A DNA stretch of 64,000 nt, taken from NCBI RefSeq assembly GCF_000745185.1, contig NZ_JQNJ01000001.1, positions 2,896,501-2,960,500 of the forward strand, read 5' to 3'. This DNA comes from Muricauda sp. MAR_2010_75 (lineage in GTDB: Bacteria; Bacteroidota; Bacteroidia; Flavobacteriales; Flavobacteriaceae). Position 1 is the stretch's first letter. Every line of letters starts with the position of its first letter. The position numbers and the translations under genes are program-made. Positions 27,763 through 36,779 of this stretch are shown here, in pieces. The notes beneath the pieces were generated by a model. That model worked only from the letters and a program-made list of their open reading frames with translations. It was not told where the DNA came from and did no database searches.

Positions 27763-27784
27763 AATGTATAATCGTATTGCACAA

Positions 27785-30436
27785 ATGAGAATACTAGCTT
27801 TAATATTACTTACATGTTTTTTGCTTAAATCCTGTGGGACCCCAGAAAAGGGCAAGCAGGTCAACATTACCATAGAGAACAATAAAGAAGGTGCACCAAT
27901 AACCCTTGGAATTCCTTTTCCAAAAGGTACACTCCATTCGGTGGACCATCTACGTCTGTTGACATCCCGAGGTACTGAGATTCCTTGTCAAACCACAGAA
28001 GTGAGCAATTGGGGGCCAACCGACGAAAGTGTTAAATGGGTATGGGTTTTCTTTTTCTCCGAAAAAGACTCAGAATACATATTGGAATATGGTGATTCTG
28101 TAATACCCATACTTCCCAAAGAAAAGATTGTTTCCATGAACAACATGCGGCCCCAAGGTGGGATAGAGGTGAATACAGGGCCTTTGTCCTTCTCCATACA
28201 TAAAAAAGGGAATGGTTTTTTGGATGAAGTGTTTTTGGATTCCAACAAAGATGGAAAGTTTGATAAGGAGGAGCTCATTGTTTCTTCACCAGGAAAAAAT
28301 AGGGGTTCTTTTCTCGATCTTTTGGATGATGCCGGAATAGATACTTCGAAAGCGGTGATAAATGAGGTGTTCAGGGAGAAAGGATCTGGCCCGATGCACA
28401 GTATATTCCGGATAGAAGGAACCTATACCTATAGCAGATCGGATAACAATCTGTCCCCTTTTACCATTTGGTTGCACGCCTATGCGGGAAAAAGCTACAT
28501 AAAAGTTTTGCATACCATGACCTATACAGGAATCCCGGACAAACATAAACCACAAGAAGGGGAACATGCCAATATTGCCACACAAAATAAGATAATCGTA
28601 ACGGAGAACACTGAGAACGATATGGGTTGGACTCAGCCCAATGATCAAATTGCAGCCTGTGGGCTTCAGCTTAAATACCATCTGGATAATGAAGTAAATG
28701 TTTCAATGCCTCTATATGAAGGAAGCTGGAAAGAAGACAAAGCCAATACTTTTCTGGAGGAAATCGCTGCCAATGGGGAATCCCCAGTTCAACTTTTACA
28801 ACAAGGCCCGGCAAGGAGAAAGAGCACCAGTTTAAGAAGTTTGTACCTCAACGGTTTCAAAAAGGAGGACGATGGGAACAATCCCGATACGGCTTTGGAA
28901 TTTAGGGCCACTGTTTCAGAAGGGGAAGAAAGTAAAGCAATAGTGGAAAGGGCTAAAGGATGGCTCAACGTTACCGACGGAAAACGAGGAGTAGGCGTTG
29001 GGATTAAAAACTTTATGAAGGAATATCCCAAAGGGATTGAGGTCGATCCTGCCAATGGAACTCTTTTGGGCAGTGTTTGGCCCAAGGAAAACGGTCCCAT
29101 GAACTTTGCTAGACATAATACCGAACCGGATGGGGGCATGTTGGGCAATTTTGCCCAAGGGATTACCAAGACCACAGAGTTTGTCTATTACTTCCACAAC
29201 AACGATGCTATGGATAAAGTAGGGAAAAAGATGGATTATATCATCGAAAACCCAGTGGCGCATGCCACACCTGAGTGGTATACCCAATCCAAGGCATACG
29301 GTAATATGGCCCCTTTTTCATCCAAGCATCCGGAATTTGAGAACGCCCTGCAATATAAATACCAATGGTGGGCCTATAACCAAAAGCATGAGCCGTGGTA
29401 TGGGATTTTCAACTATGGGGATGGGAAAAGTTACTACTTTAATGGAAAATGGGTACAATGGACCAATAATGAACCCACAGTGGACTTCATGCTCTGGACC
29501 AACTTTATGCGGACAGGAGACTCCAAATATTATAATTTGGCCCAAGCCATGAGTAGGCATACCATGGATGTGGACAATGTGCATTGGCCCAAAAAAAGAA
29601 CCTATTATGGGGAGATAAATGATGCCATAGACTTCTGGAACTATGAGGATGAACCCAAGTCCACCCCCTATTTGGGCATAGGAAGAAGGCATGCCAATGA
29701 ACACTGGTATGCTCTTTTGAGTGCCCATGTATGGATACAAGGTTGGATTGCATCATATTACCTTTCTGCCGACCATAGGGCCCTCGAAGTGGCCAGAATG
29801 ACTGGGGATACTTATATCAACAGAATATGGGGGGAGCATGATCTAAGGGGAAGAAGGTTATATCTATCCGTTTTAAACCTTGTTGAACTGTACGATGCCA
29901 CCAAGCTCCAAAAGTATAAGGACGAACTGGACGATAGGGTCAAGTTAATGTTGGAATTCCAGGAACGTCAGGGAGGAAACCTACTCTTGGATAGATATGG
30001 GTATAGTCAGACCTATGTTGCCCAAGGACTTTATAAGTACCAACAGATAACCGGTGATGAAACCGTGAGACAAGCTCTTTTGAAACATGCTCGCTGGGTC
30101 AGGGATGTGCCTCCCTTGAACCATGAGATGGAATCATATTTGGCGACCATATATCCATTGTTGATAGGATATGAGTTCAGTGGGGAAAAAGTGTATCTGA
30201 ATGAAGCTCTTGAGAGAGCCAAAGTACTAATGATCGGAGAACTGCCCAAAGAACCAGCGTCCTATGAAAATGCGGAAGCTTTTAGCGAAGATCTGGTCAA
30301 GATTTCCTATTTGCCAAAAAGTAAAAAGAGCTTTACCAATTGGGAAACCAATCAAGGACTTCGCGTATTTGGATGGACCCATGCCTATAACATTCCTTAC
30401 CTGTTGTACTGGATGGACAAGGAACATATGAATTAA
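27785..30436 (+). CDS. Large RIFT-barrel lipoprotein, exo-rhamnogalacturonan-lyase-like (PL26-like)
   Basis: Start 27785 gives a lipoprotein signal (LILLTCFLLKSC); an in-frame ATG at 27764 is possible. The 883 residues begin with a RIFT-related barrel (APITLGIPFPKGTLHSVDHL, TDESVKWVWVFF), followed by a long beta region and an alpha-helical toroid-like C-terminus (NLVELYDATKLQKYKDEL, YVAQGLYKYQQITGDETV). This architecture resembles PcRGLX/PL26 exo-lyases acting on rhamnogalacturonan. Enzyme class is inference; it is the only candidate depolymerase in this locus. Confidence 0.6.
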   Translation: MRILALILLTCFLLKSCGTPEKGKQVNITIENNKEGAPITLGIPFPKGTLHSVDHLRLLTSRGTEIPCQTTEVSNWGPTDESVKWVWVFFFSEKDSEYILEYGDSVIPILPKEKIVSMNNMRPQGGIEVNTGPLSFSIHKKGNGFLDEVFLDSNKDGKFDKEELIVSSPGKNRGSFLDLLDDAGIDTSKAVINEVFREKGSGPMHSIFRIEGTYTYSRSDNNLSPFTIWLHAYAGKSYIKVLHTMTYTGIPDKHKPQEGEHANIATQNKIIVTENTENDMGWTQPNDQIAACGLQLKYHLDNEVNVSMPLYEGSWKEDKANTFLEEIAANGESPVQLLQQGPARRKSTSLRSLYLNGFKKEDDGNNPDTALEFRATVSEGEESKAIVERAKGWLNVTDGKRGVGVGIKNFMKEYPKGIEVDPANGTLLGSVWPKENGPMNFARHNTEPDGGMLGNFAQGITKTTEFVYYFHNNDAMDKVGKKMDYIIENPVAHATPEWYTQSKAYGNMAPFSSKHPEFENALQYKYQWWAYNQKHEPWYGIFNYGDGKSYYFNGKWVQWTNNEPTVDFMLWTNFMRTGDSKYYNLAQAMSRHTMDVDNVHWPKKRTYYGEINDAIDFWNYEDEPKSTPYLGIGRRHANEHWYALLSAHVWIQGWIASYYLSADHRALEVARMTGDTYINRIWGEHDLRGRRLYLSVLNLVELYDATKLQKYKDELDDRVKLMLEFQERQGGNLLLDRYGYSQTYVAQGLYKYQQITGDETVRQALLKHARWVRDVPPLNHEMESYLATIYPLLIGYEFSGEKVYLNEALERAKVLMIGELPKEPASYENAEAFSEDLVKISYLPKSKKSFTNWETNQGLRVFGWTHAYNIPYLLYWMDKEHMN

Positions 30437-30453
30437 ATCTTGTAATCTTTGCG

Positions 30454-30492
30454 AAAAGAGGCGGTTCGATCATAGATCAACGCCTCTTTTTT
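30454..30492 (+). terminator. Rho-independent terminator ending the polysaccharide operon
   Basis: AAAAGAGGCG and CGCCTCTTTT pair perfectly over 10 bp around a 17-base loop and run into six or more T residues. It lies 17 bases after the lyase-like gene and separates it from the SLC13 gene. Confidence 0.85.
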
Positions 30493-30522
30493 ATATAACC
30501 ATACCAAATCAATTCAAAAAAC

Positions 30523-31953
30523 ATGTCATATAAACGTATGGGCCTTTTACTTGGTCCGATTCTGTTTCTTCTCATTCATTTCTTTTTTAGCGGGGAGGGT
30601 CTCTCCTCCCAAGGAAGGGATATCTTGGCCGTTACCTTATGGATAGGTGTTTGGTGGATTTTGGAGGTGCTTCCGATAGCTGCCACGGCGCTGCTTCCCA
30701 TTGTTTTGTTTCCCATGTTGGGGGCACTGGGCCTAGAGGAAACCACAGCTAACTATGGCCATAAATATGTTTTCTTGTACATGGGTGGGTTTATGTTGGC
30801 AATGGCCATAGAAAAATGGAACCTGCACAAGAGAATCGCATTGCATATCATAAGGGCCATTGGTACCAATATGTATACCATTGTATTAGGATTTATGGTG
30901 GCTACTGCGTTTCTTTCCATGTGGATATCGAACACGGCCACTGCAGTGATGGTAATGCCGATGGCCATATCCATTGTAAAACAGTTAAAGGACAATCCAC
31001 GGACCGCCAAGGACGAAAATGCTGTTTTTGGCAAGTTGCTGATGCTTTCCATCGCATATTCGGCATCCATTGGAGGGATAGCAACATTGATAGGTACCCC
31101 ACCCAATCTGGTTTTCGCCGGTTTTGTACAGAAGGCCTATGGGTTGGATATCAGTTTTTGGCAATGGATGAAGTTTGGACTTCCGATATCGATTCTACTG
31201 TTGATTTTGGCATGGCTATACCTTACGCGGATTGCCTACCCGTTGCGGCAAGGAAGATTTCCTGGGGGAAGGGAAGAGATCCATAGGCTTATACAGGAAC
31301 TGGGACCTATGAAAAGGGAAGAAAAGATTGTTATGGCCGTTTTTGTTCTTACCGCACTCTGTTGGATAACACGGTCGTTCTTATTACAAAAGATTGTTCC
31401 TGGGATAGATGATACCATAATAGCCATTGGAGCGGCACTTGTTTTGTTCATTTTGCCTGCTGGAAAGGGTAGGAAGATGATAAAATGGGAAGAAGCTGTT
31501 CAGATTCCTTGGGGGATAATTCTGTTGTTTGGTGGAGGAATGGCCATCGCTAGTGGTTTTGAGACTAGTGGGTTGGCAATTTATCTGGGTTCACAAATGA
31601 CATTCTTTGATGGATTACCCTTGCTTACGTTGATATTATTGGTCATAACCTGCATAAATTTTTTGACGGAAGTCACCTCGAATTTGGCCACTACGGCCAT
31701 GATGTTGCCTGTTTTGGCACCATTGGCGGTGACCTTGGATGTTGATCCGTTCGTGTTGATGGTTGCCTGTACCACTGCCGCTTCCTGTGCTTTTATGCTT
31801 CCAGTGGCAACGCCCCCAAATGCGGTGGTCTTTGGATCGGGCTACCTTAGAATCCCCGATATGGTACGTACTGGTTTTTTAATGAATTTAATTTCCATTC
31901 TTGTGTTGGCCATTGCGGTGTATTTCCTATTGCCTCTATTTTTGAAAATATAA
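30523..31953 (+). CDS. SLC13/DASS-family sodium:anion (dicarboxylate) symporter
   Basis: The 476-residue integral membrane protein carries the two DASS pseudo-repeats with their substrate motifs: SIGGIATLIGTPPNLVF and FMLPVATPPNAVVFGSG, and FLSMWISNTATAVMVMPMA. Members take up di- or tricarboxylates or sulfate with sodium. It sits after the operon terminator and so probably has its own promoter; a role in uptake of an acidic product of the glycan locus is possible. Confidence 0.88.
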   Translation: MSYKRMGLLLGPILFLLIHFFFSGEGLSSQGRDILAVTLWIGVWWILEVLPIAATALLPIVLFPMLGALGLEETTANYGHKYVFLYMGGFMLAMAIEKWNLHKRIALHIIRAIGTNMYTIVLGFMVATAFLSMWISNTATAVMVMPMAISIVKQLKDNPRTAKDENAVFGKLLMLSIAYSASIGGIATLIGTPPNLVFAGFVQKAYGLDISFWQWMKFGLPISILLLILAWLYLTRIAYPLRQGRFPGGREEIHRLIQELGPMKREEKIVMAVFVLTALCWITRSFLLQKIVPGIDDTIIAIGAALVLFILPAGKGRKMIKWEEAVQIPWGIILLFGGGMAIASGFETSGLAIYLGSQMTFFDGLPLLTLILLVITCINFLTEVTSNLATTAMMLPVLAPLAVTLDVDPFVLMVACTTAASCAFMLPVATPPNAVVFGSGYLRIPDMVRTGFLMNLISILVLAIAVYFLLPLFLKI

Positions 31954-32092
31954 GGGATGGTGGAGGAATGTATGTTCACATCAAAGAGAAATTTCTAGTA
32001 ACATATTGAGTGGTTTGTTAAAAACCTATACCAATAATATCTTGTGACTAATTAATATCAAGGCGGATCATCGAATAATCTTTTTAATCAAT

Positions 32093-32124
32093 ATGTCAAG
32101 TTTTTTGCGCATAAAACTTGACAT
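32093..32124. promoter_or_regulatory. AbiEi operator: 12-bp perfect inverted repeat
   Basis: ATGTCAAGTTTT and AAAACTTGACAT are perfect 12-bp arms separated by 8 bp. The right arm contains the TTGAC element of the promoter of the AbiE operon. AbiEi antitoxins are known to repress their own operon by binding inverted repeats, so this is the expected autoregulatory site. Confidence 0.75.
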
Positions 32125-32146
32125 GTAATTTATTTGGATATCTTTG
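32118..32146 (+). promoter_or_regulatory. Bacteroidota-type promoter of the AbiE operon
   Basis: TTGAC at 32118-32122 and TATCTTTG at 32139-32146 match the -33/-7 consensus (TTG, TAnnTTTG) with a 16-bp spacer. The antitoxin start codon lies only 7 bases after the -7 element, so the message would be leaderless or almost so. Confidence 0.75.
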
Positions 32147-32153
32147 CATTGTA

Positions 32154-32879
32154 ATGACAATTGCGAAAAAAATAGCGGATAAAATAGCGGAACTCCCGAA
32201 GGACAGTACTTTTGGTTATGCCGATTTACCTATTCGGTCAGAAGAATATGTAACCGCTGCAAAGGCCTTGGAACGACTACAAAAAAAAGGAATTATAAGA
32301 AAATTGTCCAAAGGCATTTTTTACAAACCCAATGTAACGGTTTTTGGAGAACTAAAGCCAAGGGAAGAGGATATTCTAAGACCATATTTATACGAAGATG
32401 GTAAGCGAATAGCCTATATAACCGGAACCTCTTTGTACAATCAGTTGAACCTGACTACCCAAATACCGTCACTATACAAAATAGCAAGTGCCGAAAAGCG
32501 CATATATATTAATAGAGGCGGCATCAAAGCAAAGCCCGTAAAGAGCTACGCACCCGTTACTGATAAAAATTATAGGATGTTGGGTTTTTTGGATGCCATG
32601 AAAGACCTTAATAGCATTCCGGATGTTGATAAAAAATCCGCTATTCTTATTTTTTTAAGACGTTTAGGGAAAATGACACCCAAAGAATTGGATGTACTCA
32701 TCAAGTATGCTCTCTTGTACCCACCACGGGTAAGGGCTTTGTTGGGAGCACTATTAGAACAACTTGATGTGGCAATCGATATAAAAGAATTGAAAAACTC
32801 ACTTAATCCACTTACTATCTATAGATATAATTTGCGTGATACCACATTGACAACACAACCAAATTGGAATATCGTATGA
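32154..32879 (+). CDS. AbiEi-type antitoxin (DUF6088-like winged-helix protein)
   Basis: The 241-residue product has an N-terminal winged helix (FGYADLPIRSEEYVTAAKAL, KKGIIRKLSKGIFY) followed by a C-terminal antitoxin region (RIAYITGTSLYNQLNLTTQ). It precedes and overlaps an AbiEii-type nucleotidyltransferase by four bases, the layout of type IV toxin-antitoxin/abortive-infection operons. The start at 32154 was chosen over 32118 because it lies just after the promoter. Confidence 0.85.
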   Translation: MTIAKKIADKIAELPKDSTFGYADLPIRSEEYVTAAKALERLQKKGIIRKLSKGIFYKPNVTVFGELKPREEDILRPYLYEDGKRIAYITGTSLYNQLNLTTQIPSLYKIASAEKRIYINRGGIKAKPVKSYAPVTDKNYRMLGFLDAMKDLNSIPDVDKKSAILIFLRRLGKMTPKELDVLIKYALLYPPRVRALLGALLEQLDVAIDIKELKNSLNPLTIYRYNLRDTTLTTQPNWNIV

Positions 32880-33850
32880 ATCTGCACACTAATAGTGAAC
32901 TCTTTGCTGAGGCGATAAGGGCAACTGCCCAACGTATGGATATTCTAGAAATTTACGTGGAAAAGGATTATTGGATATGCTATGCCCTAAAGCTCATTTA
33001 TGAAAGTGCAAACAAAGATGAGGCCATATTTAAGGGGGGTACAGCTTTGTCAAAGTGTTTTAAATACATTGACCGTTTTAGTGAAGATATTGATTTGGTA
33101 GTATTGCGCAGGGAAGAAGAGACGGGGAGCCAATTAAAGAACAAGCTTAAAAGAATAACCAAGGAAATAGTAGAACCATTCGAGGAGGTGGATATTGATG
33201 GAATCACCAATAAAATGGGAATGATAAGAAAGATTGCCTATAACTATCCCAAAATCTTTGAGGGCGATTTTGGACAAGTAAGGGATACTATCATTGTTGA
33301 AGCTACGTGGTTAGGTCACTTTGAACCATATATTAAGAAGGTCGTCAATACGTATATCTATGAAATGATGGTTGACTCAAACCAAACCAAACTAGCAGAG
33401 ACTTATGGATTATTACCCTTTGAAGTACTTGTGTTGGATGTCAAAAGAACACTTTGCGAAAAAATAATGAGTTTGGTCCGGTTTTCCCATACTAAAAACC
33501 CAATTGAGGATTTGAACAACAAAATTAGGCATGTATACGATATTCATCAATTATTAAAGGATGAAACGGTTCTAGGATTTTTCAATTCGGGTGCATTTGA
33601 TAAAATGCTCCTAAGGGTAGCCCATGATGATACGCAAAGTTTTAAGAACAACAATGATTGGTTAAAGTACCACCCAAAACAAGCATTGATTTTCAAAGAA
33701 CCTGAAAAAACATGGAACCAACTTAAAGATACCTATCGCAATGAGTTTGAGTATTTGGTTTATGGAAAATTGCCAAAAGAGGAAAGCATTTTGGAAATAA
33801 TTCTGTCCATATCAAATAGACTCACAAAAATAAAATGGGAGAATGTATAA
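32876..33850 (+). CDS. AbiEii-type nucleotidyltransferase toxin
   Basis: The 324-residue product overlaps the antitoxin stop (ATGA). It has the nucleotidyltransferase signature FKGGTALSK (54-60) and FSEDIDLVVL (69-73), as in AbiEii/MenT toxins, which transfer nucleotides to tRNA or other targets. With its partner it can act in phage abortive infection or element maintenance. Confidence 0.88.
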   Translation: MNLHTNSELFAEAIRATAQRMDILEIYVEKDYWICYALKLIYESANKDEAIFKGGTALSKCFKYIDRFSEDIDLVVLRREEETGSQLKNKLKRITKEIVEPFEEVDIDGITNKMGMIRKIAYNYPKIFEGDFGQVRDTIIVEATWLGHFEPYIKKVVNTYIYEMMVDSNQTKLAETYGLLPFEVLVLDVKRTLCEKIMSLVRFSHTKNPIEDLNNKIRHVYDIHQLLKDETVLGFFNSGAFDKMLLRVAHDDTQSFKNNNDWLKYHPKQALIFKEPEKTWNQLKDTYRNEFEYLVYGKLPKEESILEIILSISNRLTKIKWENV

Positions 33851-33929
33851 TGTAGATCAAATAGTAGACCAAAACAAGGACACGAAATGCAAATCTTTAA
33901 TCTACTTATCTCTACCTACCCACTATCCA

Positions 33930-33986
33930 GCAGAGGAAATCACTTCTGCCGTTGAATCGGTTGGATATCATTTTACCAAGAAATAA
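33930..33986 (+). pseudogene. Remnant of a CopZ-like gene (last 18 codons)
   Basis: The frame reads AEEITSAVESVGYHFTKK-stop, almost identical to the end of the chaperone at 16521-16736 (EEEITSAVESAGYHLTKK). The upstream part, including the CxxC motif, is absent. It shows that this copy was cut off during duplication or rearrangement. Confidence 0.85.
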
Positions 33987-34279
33987 AAGGAATGTCCAGA
34001 AGAATAGATTAAATGGTTCAAATAGGATTGGGGGTTACCTTGATCCTATTCGGATTGTATAAGTTTTTTGGATTTCTGCCTCACGACCGTGTGATGACCG
34101 AGGAGTCCATTGCTGTTTACAAAGGACTATTGGCCAATAAATTTATAATGCCAACAGTGGGTGTGGTGGAACTGTTACCAGTTATACTTTTGGTCGTTGG
34201 TAGATGGATAATTGTTGCATTGTTAGCTATGATTCCTATTGCTTTTGGAATCATGGGTTTTCACTTTGCGGTGGATATA
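33931..34279 (+). repeat. Diverged duplication copy 2 (copZ end plus DoxX-like gene)
   Basis: Matches 16680-17028 in order and orientation, about 17 kb away. The intergenic spacer between the chaperone stop and the DoxX start is nearly unchanged, so the two copies descend from one segment rather than from independent recruitment. Confidence 0.85.
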
Positions 34280-34387
34280 CAGGGCATTTTTTGGGGAATT
34301 TTGATAGCTTTTGGGCTTGTTTACCTTCTTTCAATGCATTTTTCTAACGTTGGATACCTAATCAAGGAAGTGGATACCATTGGTTGA
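34013..34387 (+). CDS. DoxX-like four-helix membrane protein, full-length copy
   Basis: This 124-residue product has four hydrophobic segments (GLGVTLILFGLYKFF, VGVVELLPVILLVVG, IIVALLAMIPIAFGI, FWGILIAFGLVYLLS). It is the complete paralogue of the truncated copy at 16762. DoxX-like proteins are small membrane proteins of mostly unknown function associated with redox stress. Confidence 0.7.
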   Translation: MVQIGLGVTLILFGLYKFFGFLPHDRVMTEESIAVYKGLLANKFIMPTVGVVELLPVILLVVGRWIIVALLAMIPIAFGIMGFHFAVDIQGIFWGILIAFGLVYLLSMHFSNVGYLIKEVDTIG

Positions 34388-34684
34388 ATATCGTGATTTT
34401 CCATAAACCGCAACCAATAATTGAATTTATTGGTTTTTGAAAATTCCTTTACTATAATATGTAAAGTTCAATTTTTTGTTTGTAATCGCCCCAAGGTGTC
34501 TTTGGCTTTTAAATTAAAGGGATATCAATCAGGAATATAAAGGGTAAGCGATATTTGAGGAAGAACGTTTCAATCTTTCATGGGTAAATTCCCTTACCTT
34601 GAAGGTGTATAGGATACGTAAAGTCAATGGTCTCAAAAATCATCAGTATGCGTTTTACCAAGTAGGGTTTGGTTCTCTGGGTGG

Positions 34685-36088
34685 TCAATATCCCGCAGCG
34701 GTATCGTCCCCTCGTTTGTCCGCCCCGCCCTCAAGTCTGCCGTCTTCCAGCACTCGGATGGCGTCTACCTTTCCTATGATCCGGGTCCTGCCCTCATTGA
34801 TTTGGTAGCCTTTTGCCTTTAGGGTTTCAATGGTTTCCAAAGGAAAGCCTTCGGGTTCGAACACGACTACATCGGGCATCCATTGGTGGTGGAACCGCGG
34901 AGCGTTCACGGCATCCTGCATGCTGAGATTGAACTCGTGGACATTGAGTATGGTCTGGGCCACGGCCGTGATGATCGTGGAACCTCCAGGGGTGCCGACG
35001 ACCATGTAAAGCTCGCCGTCCCTTTCCACTACGGTCGGTGACATACTGCTCAACATTCGTTTCTCGGGTGCAATACTGTTGGCCTCGGAGCCAGGAAGAC
35101 CGAACATATTGGGAACACCGGGCTTGGTACTGAAATCATCCATTTCATTGTTCAGGAAAAATCCCAAGGCATCAATATAAAGTTTGGAACCGTATCCACC
35201 GTTCAGGGTCGTGGTCGCACTGATGGCATTGCCCTCCGCATCGATAATGGAGTAGTGGGTGGTCTCGCTGCTTTCCACAATTTCCACCGTTCCATGGCCT
35301 ACTTCCGAGGACAAGGTGGCCCTATCAAAAGTAAAATCGGCCATTCTGCACTTTAAGTAGTCAACGTCCATGAGCCCCTTATAGGGAATGTCCACGAAAT
35401 CGGGATCACCAAGGTAATGGTTCCGATCCGCATAGGCTCTTCTGGAAGCTTCGGTGAACAATTGGATGGCCCTTGTCGAATTGTGGCCATAGCTAGCTAT
35501 TTCATAGGGTGCTATCATGGTAAAGATCTGATCCATGGTCATACCACCACTGCTGGGGGGACCCATTGAGATGATCTTGATGTCCTTGTAGTCAAATACA
35601 ATGGGCGATCTCCACTTGGCCTCATACCTAGCGAGATCCTCCTCCGTGATCACACCTCCCTTTGCCTGTACATAGGCCGCTATTTTTTGGGCTACCTCCC
35701 CTTTGTAGAACCCATCACGTCCCTCGTTCATGATCTTTTCCAAGGTGGTGGCCAATGCCGGGTATTTGATGGTATCACCAGCTTTGTACACGGTCGCGAA
35801 CTTGGTGCTGTCACTATTAGCTTCAATGAATCGTTTTCGGGTACCTTCTAATCTTTTGGCCTGTTTTTCGGTCACCACGACCCCTTTTCTCGCCAAGGCA
35901 ATGATGGGTTCCATGATTTTGTTGAGGGGCAGTTTTCCGAATTTCTTGTGGACTTCCAGAACCCCGGCCACGGTACCTGGGACACCTACGGCGGTTCCCC
36001 CAGATGTGCTCAGCCCAGGTATGACATTGCCCAGGGAGTCGAGATACATGTCCCTATGGGCGGCCAATGGAGCCTTTTCCCTACCCAT
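34685..36088 (-). CDS. Gamma-glutamyltransferase, N-terminally truncated
   Basis: The 467 residues match the body of gamma-glutamyltransferase: EKAPLAAHRDMYLDS, GGTAVGVPGTVAGV, PPSSGGMTMDQ, the catalytic-threonine region ETTHYSIIDAEGNA and LNGGYGSKLY, FFLNNEMDDFS and GTPGGSTII. Family members run about 560-580 residues with a signal peptide; here about 90 residues including the signal and the DFR before EKAPL are missing. Homology breaks near 36082. Without export and the N-terminal strand it is probably inactive. The last part (ADKRGDDTAAGY) is normal. Confidence 0.88.
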   Translation of the reverse strand: MGREKAPLAAHRDMYLDSLGNVIPGLSTSGGTAVGVPGTVAGVLEVHKKFGKLPLNKIMEPIIALARKGVVVTEKQAKRLEGTRKRFIEANSDSTKFATVYKAGDTIKYPALATTLEKIMNEGRDGFYKGEVAQKIAAYVQAKGGVITEEDLARYEAKWRSPIVFDYKDIKIISMGPPSSGGMTMDQIFTMIAPYEIASYGHNSTRAIQLFTEASRRAYADRNHYLGDPDFVDIPYKGLMDVDYLKCRMADFTFDRATLSSEVGHGTVEIVESSETTHYSIIDAEGNAISATTTLNGGYGSKLYIDALGFFLNNEMDDFSTKPGVPNMFGLPGSEANSIAPEKRMLSSMSPTVVERDGELYMVVGTPGGSTIITAVAQTILNVHEFNLSMQDAVNAPRFHHQWMPDVVVFEPEGFPLETIETLKAKGYQINEGRTRIIGKVDAIRVLEDGRLEGGADKRGDDTAAGY

Positions 36089-36234
36089 AAAATGGGACTA
36101 CGACCCCTATCGACCCATGGATGCTGTCATGGGCATGGCACCCTGACGAGTGCTTTTTTTGTGGAAAGGGAGGAAGAAGAAAAGGGTGGATATTTCCTCG
36201 GATTACCCTGCCCTGTCCACCCCCTGATCGTATA

Positions 36235-36259
36235 TTTACAATAGTTAATCAATTGTAAA
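36235..36259. promoter_or_regulatory. Inverted repeat upstream of the PRTRC operon
   Basis: TTTACAAT and ATTGTAAA form a perfect 8-bp inverted repeat with a 9-bp spacer, ending 19 bp before the start of the PRTRC E gene. Its position suggests an operator controlling the cassette. Confidence 0.45.
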
Positions 36260-36278
36260 ACAGTTAAATACATCGTTT

Positions 36279-36779
36279 ATGAACCAATTTTTTTCATCCC
36301 TTGAAAAAACGGGGATACGACAGTTGGGGCTGAGCATCACCTTTTCCGATGGAGAAGTATCGGTGTCCGTACTGCCCAAGAGCCATGCCGATGACAAGGG
36401 ACTGAAATCCCTAAGACCATTGAGCCTACGGGCAAGCGTTGAGGAAATGGACTGCAAGTTCTTCGAGGCCGTCCAAAGACCATTGGGGCGCACAAAGACC
36501 ATGTTCGACAGTGTGGAGGCCTATGAGGCATCCTTGAAAGCTTCCGAGGGCAGGACGGCAAAGGCCAAGAAGCAAAAGGAATCTTTGGGCAAGAAGACCA
36601 CCGCCTTGCACAACCTTATCAAGGAAAAGGACTTCAACCCGATGAAAGACCATGAGAGGGCGATCAAAGCTGCCAAGGAGATCTTGGCCATTGACCCTGA
36701 TCACAAAGAGGCCAAAAAGGTCTTGGAGCAGATGTCCCAATATGAATCACCAAACCTTTTCCAAGATGAAGATCACTAA
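36279..36779 (+). CDS. PRTRC system protein E
   Basis: The 166-residue protein opens with MNQFFSSLEKTGIRQLGLSI, followed by SDGEVSVSVLPKS and LRPLSLRASVEEMD, as in PRTRC protein E, and ends in a helical, Lys/Glu-rich region with a TPR-like segment (AIKAAKEILAIDPDHKEAKKV). It is the first gene of the cassette and overlaps protein C by 14 bases. Its molecular role is unknown. Confidence 0.85.
   Translation: MNQFFSSLEKTGIRQLGLSITFSDGEVSVSVLPKSHADDKGLKSLRPLSLRASVEEMDCKFFEAVQRPLGRTKTMFDSVEAYEASLKASEGRTAKAKKQKESLGKKTTALHNLIKEKDFNPMKDHERAIKAAKEILAIDPDHKEAKKVLEQMSQYESPNLFQDEDH

Noticed and set aside
34599..34808. Plus-strand frame of 69 codons opposite the end of gamma-glutamyltransferase
   Set aside because: Most of it is antisense to the enzyme gene and serine/proline-rich as expected for a shadow.
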